Shown here in pieces: positions 9,975-20,100 of a stretch of DNA of 64,000 bases. The DNA comes from Candidatus Aquidulcis sp. (GTDB lineage: Bacteria; Chloroflexota; Anaerolineae; Anaerolineales; UBA4823), in contig DYIZ01000003.1 in assembly GCA_020723385.1 (NCBI GenBank), forward strand, positions 13,009 through 77,008, given 5' to 3'. Each line of letters begins with the position of its first letter. Positions within the stretch are counted from its first letter, which is position 1. Made by a program: the position numbers and the translations under genes. Below the pieces are notes generated by a model. That model saw only the letters and a program-made list of their open reading frames with translations, ran no database searches and had not been told where the DNA came from.

Positions 9975-10040
9975 GTTCTCCCGCCTTCGGCGGGAAATGT
10001 CCCATATTGGGGAATTCCTCCCGTGGGAAACGGGAGAGCC
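9975..10040. repeat. Copy 2 of the local repeat
   Basis: GTTCTCCCGCCTTCGGCGGGAAATGTCCCATATTGGGGAATTCCTCCCGTGGGAAACGGGAGAGCC. Confidence 0.7.
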
Positions 10041-10146
10041 GAATAGGTAAAATCCATACCCAGAAGTATTATACTCCGAGGTCGGTAGCGATGTATAATT
10101 CGACTTATGTTCAGTTCGCGATTTCTGGAGTCTCAGTAGTCATTCA

Positions 10147-13100
10147 ATGCCCCAAGATCGTCTTTCGAGCCAGTTAGAAACGATGCGCCAGCAGGTGACA
10201 GCCCTGCTCGATCAACCCGGGATCAGGCGGCACGTTGACGCGCTCCAACAGTTTCGCACCAGCATAGACGATCTGGAAAATCTCATCCATCAGCAGGCTG
10301 CCGAAGATCAGCAGCGGCACGAAACCCACTTCCAGGCGCTGATCGAATACGCTTCAGACATCTCTTTGATTCTGAAACCGGATGGGATCATCAGCTACAT
10401 AGGACCGTCTGCCCAACGATCACTCGGTTACCGGCCCGAAGATCTCATCGGTGACCCGATTTATGATTACGTTCACCCGGACGACCGTGAGGCCGGTATA
10501 GAGCAATTCCAACATCGGATACTGACCCCCGGGTGCCATGCCGAGCCGATAGAGATACGCATACGCAGCAAAGCAGGCGAATGGCGGGTCTTTGAGGGCG
10601 CCACCGTCAACCTGGTAGACGATCCCGCGATTGGCGGGCTGGTGATCAACGCCCGTGATGTAACCGAGCGCTCGCTCTCACAACAAGCCCTGAAAGCGAG
10701 CGAGGAAAAATTCCACGCAATTTTCGAGTTGTCGCTGGATGGGCTGGCGCTGATTGATAAAAACGGCAAGATCGTCGAGTGGAATCGCGGGCAGGAAGCC
10801 ATCACCGGCCTGCAGCGCAGCGAAGTGATCGGGCAATTTTTGTGGGACGTGATGTATCTGCTCACACCCGACACGCCCCAATCGCTGGATGGCTACAACA
10901 GGATGAAAGCCGGGACTCAAACCTGGTGCCGCACAGGTGAAGCCCCATGGGGGCAAGGCGCGATGACCGTCACCATCAAATGCCCCGACCAATCGAAACG
11001 GTCTGTGGAAATATCCGTCGCTGTCTTGGGCCTTGAACACGGCCGGCAGCTTGCGGTCACCACCCACGACATCACAGCTTTCAAACAGGTCGAGCAAGCT
11101 TTGCGGTCGAGCGAAGCCCGCTACCGGGGCATGATCGAAGATCAGGCCGAGCTGGTTTGCCGGTGGCTGTCCAACGGTATCACGATCTATGCCAATGAAG
11201 CCTACTGCCGAGCCTTCGGCCTGAAACGCGAGGCGGTAGTGGGCAGTAATTTCCTTTCATTCACTGCCGAAGATGACCTCCCGGCTATTCGTGAAAAAAT
11301 CTCGGCGCTCACCCTCAACCAACCTTTAGTAACCTGTGAACACCGCGTGATCCTGCCGGGCGGGGAGGTACGATGGCAGCATTGGGCGCACCGGGCTATC
11401 TTTGACCGGCGCAACCGCATCACCGAATACCAGTCCACCGGGTTCGACATCACCGAACAGGTGCGGGCTCAGCACCAATTGATGGTGGTCAATCACGCCG
11501 CCCAGGCGATCACGGCCCGGCTGGATCTCGATCAGGTGCTGGCGGCGATTCTGGAAGAGATGCGCACCCTGCTCGGGGTGAGCGCCTGCTCGGTCTGGCT
11601 CGTAGAGGCCAACAACGATATCGTCTGCCGGCAGGCAAGCGGGGCGCGCAGCGAGATGGTGCGCGGCTGGCGGCTGAAACCTGGGGAGGGAATTGCCGGC
11701 AACGTTGCGCTCTCCGGGGCCAGCACCATCGTTTTGGACACACGCACTGACCTGCGTCACCAGCGGAGGGTGGGGCACACCATCGGCATGGAGCTGCGCT
11801 CGATCCTGTGCGTCCCGGTGAAGAGCCAGGAGCGCGTGGTCGGCGTTTTGCAAGCCGTGGATACTCAGCCGGGCCGCTTCACCCACTCGGATTTGGAGCT
11901 GGTGGAAATGCTGTCGGCCTCGGCGACAATTGCCATCGAAAATGCCGGGTTGTATACGAGCCTGCGCGAAAACGAGGAAAAATACCGGGCAGTCGTCGAG
12001 AACATTTCAGACATTATTTTACTGATGCAGGCAGATGGCGCCTTGATCTACGCCAACCAGGCGGTCGAGCGGTTATTCGGCTACCCTCGGGAGCAGTTGA
12101 TCGGCAAAAACCCAATGGAATTGCTCCACCCTGATGATTCTGAAATTATCCGGATAGCTTTCCAGAATGAGACTGCCGCCAATGGGGTCAACAATACACC
12201 TAAACGGATGCGCGCCAGGCATCGCGACGGTTCGTGGCGGACTCTGGAAGGCATGGCGATCAGCTTGCTCGATAACCCGAGCATCCAGGCCGTGATGGTC
12301 GTCGCCCAAGACATCACCGACCGGGTCAGGGCAGAACAAGCCATTCAGGAGAGCGAGGCGCGCTATCGGATGTTGATCGAAACCTCGCCCGATGCCATTA
12401 TGCTGACCGATTTGGACACCCGCATTATCCTGGCTAACCAGCGCACTGCTGAATTATTCGGCTTCAATCACGCCCAGGAGCTAAATGGATTAAACGCTAC
12501 AGATTACATCATCCCCACCGACCGGGAACGCGCCTACGACAACTTGAAACTCGCCATCGAACGAGGCAGCCTGTCGGGGGCAGAATACACCATGCTTCGT
12601 AAGGATGGGGGACACTTCTTCGGTGAGATTACAGTTTCAGTGCTGATTGACCCCGGCGGTAAGCCTCGGGCAGTTATCGCAATCTTGCGCGATATCACCC
12701 AACGTAAGGAAATCGAACGACAAATCCAAAGTTACACCGCCCGCCTCGAATCCTTGCTTCGCAGCGCATCCCAATTGAACGCCCACCTCAACCTGGCCGC
12801 GACCCTGCACACGGTTTGCGAAGAGGCCGCTCACGCCCTGAATGTCCCGGTGACAGCGCTCTATCTCTACGATCAGTTCTCAGATACCCTCAGCCCGGCC
12901 AGTGGTTTTGGCATCCCAACGGAAGAATTCCAGCGTATGCCAGTCATTCCACGCGCCATGTATGATGCTGTGGCCCAGCAATACGGATCCATTGGCGAAC
13001 TGCCAGACCTGGCCGTCGAGCCGCTGGCGCTCGTCACCGACTTAGTTGCCCGTAGCAACGCCAGAACATTGGTGTACGTCTCGATTTGGCGTGACAAAGG

Positions 13101-14877
13101 GCTGATCGGTACACTCAATATCTTCACCATGGGGTCTGTTCGGCACTTCACCAACGAAGAGCGCGCCCTGCTCCAGGGTTTGGCCGACCAGGCTGCCCTG
13201 GCGATTACCAATGCCCGCCTGTTCGATGAGCAGCAGCAAACCCAGGCTCGCATCCAGCGCCTGCTCGACCAGCAGCTTGCACTCAACCAATTAGCGCTGG
13301 CTTTGGGTGAATATACCGATACCGCCAGGGTTTATCAGACCCTCTATGAGCACGTCTCGCACTTGATGGATACAGATGGCTTCATCCTGGCTTTGTGCAA
13401 TGACCGCTCAACGCAGATCACCGCAGCTTACGCCGTCACCGAAGGGCAACCCATTAATATCTATGAGCTGCCGCCGCTGCCAATCGGGCCAGAGGACGAA
13501 GGCACCCAAAACCAGGTGATACGGTCTGGTCATGCCATGTACATACCGAACCTGGACAATGTCGAACATAAGCTGTACACCCTGCAGGATGCGACAAAAA
13601 GCAACAGCGAGACCCATAGCAGCCGGCCGCGGGTCATGTCAGCAGCTTATGTGCCGATGAAAGTCCTGGGTAAAACGATCGGCGTGATCCAGGCGCAAAG
13701 CTATCGTCCGAGTGCGTACACCACCGATGATGTCGAGCTGCTGGAAGCAGTCGCCAACGTGGCGGCAACCGCCGTTCAAAATGCCCGCCTGGTTGAAGAC
13801 CTGCGCCACTCGGAGGAAAAATACCGCACGATCTACGAAAATGCCATCGAAGGCATCTTCCAGAGCACCCCCGACGGCCAATTCATCAGCGCCAACCCGG
13901 CTGTAGCGCGCCTGCTTGGATTTGCGACCCCCGAAGACCTGATTGCCAGCATTCACGACATCAGCCAGCAGTTGTATGTGGATCCGGAACGGCGTAAAGA
14001 ATTCGCACGCCTCACCGCTCAGGAAGGCATAGTGCGCGGCTTCGAAGCGCAGTTGCGGCGGAAAGACGGCAGTATCATCTGGCTGTCAGAAAATACCCGC
14101 GCCGTCAATGACGCCGATGGCCGCCTGCTTTATTACGAAGGCACGCTGGAAGATATCACCGACCGGAAGCTGATGCAGACCCGTATGATTCACGCCGACC
14201 GGTTGTCTGTGGTAGGCCGGCTGGCGGCATCCGTCGCCCACGAGATCAACAACCCCTTGCAATCGGTGCTCGGATGCATGGGGCTGGCTCAAGAAGCGCT
14301 CGACGAGGGCGGCGATGCCCGCAAGTACATGCAAATCGCCCGGGATGAGCTGCGCCGAATGGCGCGCATCGTCGCCCGCATGCGAGATCTCTACCGGCCT
14401 GTCTCTGGCGAGAAAAAACCGACCAATATCAACACCCTGATCGAAGAGTCCCTCGAAGTCAGCCGGAAGCGCTGCCAGGAAGCCCAGGTCGAGCTTACAT
14501 GGCAGTTAGCCGATAATTTGCCCGATCTGCTCGTTTCGCCGGATCAAATCAAACAAGTTTTTCTGAACCTGATTCTCAACGCGCTAGACGCCATGCCGGA
14601 GGGCGGCAAACTACGCGTGAGCACCCTGCGGGATGAAGCCTTCCCTCGGGTTGGGGTGCGCTTCGAGGATTCCGGCGACGGCATCCCCGCCAGCACACTC
14701 GCCCACATCTTCGACCTGTTTTACACAACCAAACGAGAAGGCTCCGGCCTGGGATTGTCTATCAGCAAGAATATCATCGAACTGCACGGCGGCACTATCG
14801 AGGTGACCAGCCAGGATAAAGTAGGCTCGACATTCACGATCTGGCTGCCCCTGCCGCCGGCTGGGAAAACTGCGTAG
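10147..14877 (+). CDS. Multi-sensor histidine kinase (about 6 PAS and 3 GAF domains, HisKA, HATPase)
   Basis: Repeated PAS motifs (YASDISLILKPDGIISYIGPSAQRSLGY; FELSLDGLALIDKNGKIVEWN), GAF segments, H-box LAASVAHEINNPLQSVLG, SGLGLSISKNIIELHGG. Confidence 0.95.
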   Translation: MPQDRLSSQLETMRQQVTALLDQPGIRRHVDALQQFRTSIDDLENLIHQQAAEDQQRHETHFQALIEYASDISLILKPDGIISYIGPSAQRSLGYRPEDLIGDPIYDYVHPDDREAGIEQFQHRILTPGCHAEPIEIRIRSKAGEWRVFEGATVNLVDDPAIGGLVINARDVTERSLSQQALKASEEKFHAIFELSLDGLALIDKNGKIVEWNRGQEAITGLQRSEVIGQFLWDVMYLLTPDTPQSLDGYNRMKAGTQTWCRTGEAPWGQGAMTVTIKCPDQSKRSVEISVAVLGLEHGRQLAVTTHDITAFKQVEQALRSSEARYRGMIEDQAELVCRWLSNGITIYANEAYCRAFGLKREAVVGSNFLSFTAEDDLPAIREKISALTLNQPLVTCEHRVILPGGEVRWQHWAHRAIFDRRNRITEYQSTGFDITEQVRAQHQLMVVNHAAQAITARLDLDQVLAAILEEMRTLLGVSACSVWLVEANNDIVCRQASGARSEMVRGWRLKPGEGIAGNVALSGASTIVLDTRTDLRHQRRVGHTIGMELRSILCVPVKSQERVVGVLQAVDTQPGRFTHSDLELVEMLSASATIAIENAGLYTSLRENEEKYRAVVENISDIILLMQADGALIYANQAVERLFGYPREQLIGKNPMELLHPDDSEIIRIAFQNETAANGVNNTPKRMRARHRDGSWRTLEGMAISLLDNPSIQAVMVVAQDITDRVRAEQAIQESEARYRMLIETSPDAIMLTDLDTRIILANQRTAELFGFNHAQELNGLNATDYIIPTDRERAYDNLKLAIERGSLSGAEYTMLRKDGGHFFGEITVSVLIDPGGKPRAVIAILRDITQRKEIERQIQSYTARLESLLRSASQLNAHLNLAATLHTVCEEAAHALNVPVTALYLYDQFSDTLSPASGFGIPTEEFQRMPVIPRAMYDAVAQQYGSIGELPDLAVEPLALVTDLVARSNARTLVYVSIWRDKGLIGTLNIFTMGSVRHFTNEERALLQGLADQAALAITNARLFDEQQQTQARIQRLLDQQLALNQLALALGEYTDTARVYQTLYEHVSHLMDTDGFILALCNDRSTQITAAYAVTEGQPINIYELPPLPIGPEDEGTQNQVIRSGHAMYIPNLDNVEHKLYTLQDATKSNSETHSSRPRVMSAAYVPMKVLGKTIGVIQAQSYRPSAYTTDDVELLEAVANVAATAVQNARLVEDLRHSEEKYRTIYENAIEGIFQSTPDGQFISANPAVARLLGFATPEDLIASIHDISQQLYVDPERRKEFARLTAQEGIVRGFEAQLRRKDGSIIWLSENTRAVNDADGRLLYYEGTLEDITDRKLMQTRMIHADRLSVVGRLAASVAHEINNPLQSVLGCMGLAQEALDEGGDARKYMQIARDELRRMARIVARMRDLYRPVSGEKKPTNINTLIEESLEVSRKRCQEAQVELTWQLADNLPDLLVSPDQIKQVFLNLILNALDAMPEGGKLRVSTLRDEAFPRVGVRFEDSGDGIPASTLAHIFDLFYTTKREGSGLGLSISKNIIELHGGTIEVTSQDKVGSTFTIWLPLPPAGKTA

Positions 14878-14892
14878 CAATTGGAGCACGGA

Positions 14893-15618
14893 ATGACAGA
14901 ATCACTCTCGATGCTGGTCGTTGACGATGAACCGAATGTATGCTTTTTTCTGAAAGAAGTTCTGGAAAAAGCCGGGCATCGAGTGACAACCCTTTACAGC
15001 GGTGAAGAAGCCCTGTCTTACCTGCGGGACCAATCCTTCAACCTGGTGATTGTGGATCTGAAATTGGGTGGGGCTGTGGATGGGCTGCGGGTGCTCGAAG
15101 CCGTGAAATGGCGCTGGCCCGATACGAGCGTTATCATCCTCACCGCACATGGCTCGCTCGAATCAGCCATGACCGCCATCCGCGTGGGGGTAGACGGCTA
15201 CCTGCTCAAGCCGGTCGAGCCGGAGGATGTTCGCCAGGCGATTGTAGAGGTGCTCGGTCGTCGCCGCCAACCGACAAACCACACCAGCCCCGAAGATTCG
15301 CTCCTAAATCATGGCGACTTGTCTCTCAATACGAATAAACACCAGGCAACCCTGCAAGGCAAGCTGCTCGACCTGACGCCCAACGAGTTCACTCTACTGG
15401 CTCATTTTTTGCAGAACGCTCAAAAAGTGGTGACGCCCAGCGATCTGGTGTGGGCACTGCACCGCTACGAAGCCGACAATGAGCGCGAGGCCCGGGAAAT
15501 CGTGAAGTGGTACATTTATCGCCTGCGGCGCAAAATCGAACCGGACCCCGAAAATCCCCGCTACATCCTCAACGTGCGCGGTGTGGGTTACACTCTCGGC
15601 CCACCGATCTTGTCATAG
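14893..15618 (+). CDS. Response regulator: REC plus OmpR-type winged helix
   Basis: MTESLSMLVVDDEPNVCFFLKEVLE...NLVIVDLKLGG; DLTPNEFTLLAHFLQN...IVKWYIYRLRRKIEPDPENPRYILNVRGVGY. Confidence 0.94.
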   Translation: MTESLSMLVVDDEPNVCFFLKEVLEKAGHRVTTLYSGEEALSYLRDQSFNLVIVDLKLGGAVDGLRVLEAVKWRWPDTSVIILTAHGSLESAMTAIRVGVDGYLLKPVEPEDVRQAIVEVLGRRRQPTNHTSPEDSLLNHGDLSLNTNKHQATLQGKLLDLTPNEFTLLAHFLQNAQKVVTPSDLVWALHRYEADNEREAREIVKWYIYRLRRKIEPDPENPRYILNVRGVGYTLGPPILS

Positions 15619-15641
15619 TCAGGTGAAACGCCAAACCATCG

Positions 15642-15682
15642 AGTAAAACTCCCGAGGTTTCCAAAACTTCGGGAGTTTTACT
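15642..15682. terminator. Hairpin GTAAAACTCCCGAGGTTTCCAAAACTTCGGGAGTTTTAC
   Basis: 13-bp outer arms followed by a T-rich 3' arm, just downstream of the 14893 gene. Confidence 0.75.
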
Positions 15683-15787
15683 AACCCGATTCCAACCAAG
15701 TCCCAACCTACCCCAACATCCGCTCCCACCCATGTCGGTGTGTTCCAGAGCGGATGTTTTGTTATAAAAGGTAGGGAGTAATGACCC

Positions 15788-16162
15788 ATGTCGCGTAAAA
15801 AGCGGATACTTATCGTTGAAGATGAAGCGCAAGTTCTATTCGTAGCCTCCGAAGGGCTGAAGAAATTAGGCGCGGGCTACGAAATCCTGACCGCCACGCA
15901 CGGCCTCGAAGCGCTGGCGATCATCCGGCAGTCCCCGGTAGATTTACTCATCACCGATTTGATGATGCCTGGTATGGACGGCGTCACGCTCACTGAGGTC
16001 GTCAAAATGACCGACCCTGGTACACGCGTTATCTGGATTACCGCTCTCGACCAGCGTGAGGCTGACGCACAAAGGCTTTCGGTCTATCGTTATCTCATCA
16101 AACCTCTCGACGTTATCGAAATTCGCAACGCGGCGAAGGAAATTCTTTCCAAAGACGGGTAG
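15788..16162 (+). CDS. CheY-like receiver protein
   Basis: RILIVEDEAQVLFVASEGLKKLG...DLLITDLMMPGMDG...YRYLIKPLDVIEIRNAAKEIL. Confidence 0.93.
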   Translation: MSRKKRILIVEDEAQVLFVASEGLKKLGAGYEILTATHGLEALAIIRQSPVDLLITDLMMPGMDGVTLTEVVKMTDPGTRVIWITALDQREADAQRLSVYRYLIKPLDVIEIRNAAKEILSKDG

Positions 16163-16199
16163 GCTTTCCAGCGGGGAGCCAGTAGAAAGGACAAAGATC

Positions 16200-17030
16200 A
16201 TGAGCGGTTATAAACGCATTTTGGTCGTTGATGACGAAGAGCAAGTCGTTTTCGTCTTGCGAAACAGCCTGCAAAAGCTCGGCAGCATGTATGAAATCGT
16301 TACCGCCAATAGCGGCCAGGAAGCACTGGAAAAAGTCCGCAATGGCTCATTCGATTTGCTGATTACAGATTTACGTATGCCAGGCATAGACGGCATCTCG
16401 TTGACCGAGGCCGTTCGGGAGACGGATCCAGATACAAAAGTTATCTGGATTTCAGCCTACGACCACCTGGCGACTGATGCCAACCGGCTGGGCGTGTATC
16501 GTTACGTTGCCAAGCCACTGGATGTCACAGAAATCCGGCAGATCGCCCGCGAAGGCCTGGGGATCGCCGAACCCCAGGCGGGATCGGTTGTACCACCGGC
16601 TTCGGGCTGGCAGGTCGCGTCACCAGTCACGACGCCGATTACCGAAAACATCGAACCGATCCTCGTCATGGACGATGACACAGATCTGCGCCGTCTGCTA
16701 TGCAAAACCCTGGACAAAATGGGATACCGCACCTATCCAGCTTGCACGATCCAGGAAGCCGATCAGTTGCTGCACCAACATCGTTTCTCGATCCTTCTGT
16801 GTGACGTTCACATGGGCGAGGAGCGTAGCACGGATATGCTGAAAACGCATCTCGACGAGCTGAAACAGCAAGGCACTCATGTTGTGATGATTTCAGGCGA
16901 CTCACGCCAGCGAGATGTTTGTGAAGGGATGGGAGTCGAGTTCTATATCGAGAAACCGATTTCGTTGATGCCGCTGGTCACGTTGATCCGGCGGTTGACG
17001 GGCGCCACCCGAGGGGGGCTGACGGTTTAG
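16200..17030 (+). CDS. Response regulator with two tandem REC domains
   Basis: Start MSGYKRILVVDDEEQVVFVLRNSL; REC1 LLITDLRMPGIDG; REC2 PILVMDDDTDLRRLLCKTLDKMGY...LLCDVHMGEER. Confidence 0.92.
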   Translation: MSGYKRILVVDDEEQVVFVLRNSLQKLGSMYEIVTANSGQEALEKVRNGSFDLLITDLRMPGIDGISLTEAVRETDPDTKVIWISAYDHLATDANRLGVYRYVAKPLDVTEIRQIAREGLGIAEPQAGSVVPPASGWQVASPVTTPITENIEPILVMDDDTDLRRLLCKTLDKMGYRTYPACTIQEADQLLHQHRFSILLCDVHMGEERSTDMLKTHLDELKQQGTHVVMISGDSRQRDVCEGMGVEFYIEKPISLMPLVTLIRRLTGATRGGLTV

Positions 17031-17105
17031 GGCGGTTTCGCCAGGAGCGCGTTGCCGAAGACCTCATTGAGGTTACACCGACCCGTTTATCAGGAGGAAA
17101 TCGAA

Positions 17106-20100
17106 ATGAAATACCCGATCAAAATGTCCCTGCGTGTCAAGCTCATCCTGGCTTTCCTTTTTATCGCCATTGCTGCCCTTGGCACGTTTGCTTTCTTGAG
17201 TAATACCAGGATGGCCAGCATCCTCACGAATCAAACCAACCAAAGATTACATATGTTGGCTTCCACCCAGGCTGAAGTCATCAGTACATTGATTATCAAC
17301 CGCATCACAGCTATGAAACTCCTAGCTGTAAACGACATCATTGCAGAGGCAGCAGATGCCCAAAATGCCAGCTACCGAGATACAACGGCCGCGATCCTGG
17401 CTAATTTGTCAATCCTGGATGACCAATGGAAAGCGGCTGCCGATGATTCCAGCTTGATCCGCACCTATTTAACCAATCCGGCCGCCAACGAATGTCTGGA
17501 ATTCAAGCAAAACCTGCCTGATTTTACCGAAGTTTTTTTGACAGACCGCTACGGAGGCCTGGCCGCAGCCAGCGACCGCACATCGAATTATTACCATGCA
17601 GATGAAAATTGGTGGCAAGCTGCCTATAATAATGGCCATGGCGGCATCTTCGTTGACAAGCCTGAACTCGATAAAGACAGCGGAATCTTCAGCATCAATA
17701 TAGCCATCCCTGTCTATTCGGAAGAACACGGGGCAATCGTGGGCGTTCTGCGGTCAACGCTTGACATCACTGCGTTGATCCAGTCCATGAAATCTACAGG
17801 CAACGATACAACAGCCGCTGATTTACTCTTTCCGGACGGTAGTATCTTATCCCATACAGGCGATACGGAAACTCTCGACCCAGAAGTAGTAAACAAGTTC
17901 GCATCCCCGGCTGACACGGCTGATTTTATGCACGACGGCGTGCGTATCCTGGCGAAAGCGGAAAATGTAACATCGAACACAGAATCCTTTGTTAATGATT
18001 TAGGCTGGCGGGTGATTTCACATCAGTCACGCAAAGAGGCCATGGCGACTTTGACACAAAGCATGCGCTACACGCTTGTTCTGACCATCGGCGTCATTGT
18101 CCTCTCCGTTGTGACAGCCCTCATCATGTCCCGGCAGTTGACCCGCCCGATTGCCAAGTTGAGCGAGGTGACGGCGCGCATCACCGAAGGCGATTTGTCG
18201 GCCCGCGCCCCAATCGTTTCCAAAGACGAGATCGGAGATTTAGCCGCCCGCTTCAACCAGATGGTCGGCCAGGTGAACAGCCTGATTCTCGACACCAACT
18301 TCAAAAGCCAGGAATTGGCTGGCCGCACAGCCCAATTGGAAGCCAATCAGCGAGCCCTGCAAGTCGTATTTTCGGCAAGCAGTACCGTTCAATCGTCCGA
18401 ATTGTTGAGCCTGGTAGTCAACCTGATCCGGGACCGGTTCAACCTCTACCACGTGCAAATGTATCTGGTTGACCCTGAACGCCAAGCTGCCGTGTTGAGC
18501 CAGAGCACCGGTTATGCCGGTCAGCAGCTCCTACTAAAACACCACAGCATACCCCTCGAAAAGCAATCCCTCGTCACGAAAACCGTCCGCGATGGCAAGC
18601 CGGTCTTGGTGGATGACGTCAGCCAGGATCCAGATTTTCTCCCAAATCCACTCCTGCCCGATACCCGCTCGGAACTGTCTATCCCGCTAAAGATCGGCGA
18701 CGAAGTGATCGGCGTACTGGATGCGCAAAGCCGCGACCTGGATTATTTCAACCCAGACCGGGTGGAATTGTTCGAGACCATCGTCAATCAGGTAGCGCTG
18801 CTGTTCCGCAACAGTGAATTGTTTACGAAACTGGCAGAACAGTCGGAATCGCTGCGGCTTTACACCAGCCAGTTGAGCACCGCCTCCGAGGTAGCCCGGC
18901 GGGTGAGCAGCATTCTCGATCTCGACCAATTATTGAGCGAAGTCGTCGAGCTGATGCAGAGCCGGTTCGGACTGTATCACGTTCACATCTATCTTCTCGA
19001 TAAAACCAGTGACACGCTCACCGTCAAAGCAGGCTCCGGCGAGGTTGGTAAAATCCTGAAAGAACGGGGACACGGCATCCCGTTGGATCGCGAAAAGAGC
19101 CTGGTGGCGCGTTCAGCCCGCGACCGCAAGACCATTGTCGTCAATGATACCGCACTGCAATCTGATTTCATGCCCAATCCCCTGCTCCCCCAAACCCGCT
19201 CGGAGTTGTCAGTGCCTCTGATGATTGGCGATCAGGTGTTGGGTATCCTGGATGTTCAGGATGACCAGGTTAACCGGTTCACTCAATCGGATATGGATGT
19301 TTTCAACACCCTGGCCGGGCAGGTCGCATCGGCTTTGCAAAACGCCCATCTCTTCGAGGCGCAAAAACAAGCCGAAGCTGCCGTCCGCCAAAGCGAGGAA
19401 CGCCTGCGCTCGGTCTTCGACAACATGCAGGATGTGGTTTACCGCACCGATCTGCAGAGCCGCCTGATTTGGGTGACGCCATCAGCTTCAGAGATGTTTG
19501 GCTATCCGAAGGAAGAAAATCTCATCGGGCGGAACGTGCTCGATGAGGCCTATGTCCATCCCGAAGAACGCCAGAATATCCTGAAAGAGTTGACTAAAAA
19601 AGGAAGGATCTCAGATTACGAGCTAGAGATGCGCCGGGCAGACGGCTCCATATTTTGGGGCAGTATTTCGGCCTGTTTCTTCAATGATACTGAGGGCAAC
19701 ATCGCCGGAATCGAAGGTACTTTCCGAAACATCAACGAGCGCAAGCACGCTGAAGAACGGGTGCGCATCTTCCAGGCTCTGGCCGAGAACGCCGGCGACG
19801 CCATCATTATGGGCGGGCTGGATGGCAAGTTGTCTTACGCCAACCGGGCAGCTTACGAGCTTTCAGGCTTCGACTACGCAACCGAGAAGGGCGCTCTGCT
19901 CGGCGCGAATATGGCTTCCATGGCCCCGGATGCGCAGCTTCCCAGGCAGATCGAGGCGCTCCAGCAAATCATGACGACCGGTAAAAGCTGGAGCGGCGAA
20001 GTGCAAGCCCGGCGGCGCGACAATAGTGTTGTGGATGTCGCCATGACCATGTTCCCCGTGCTCGGAGAAACCGGCCAGCCGATCAGCATTGCGGCCATTA

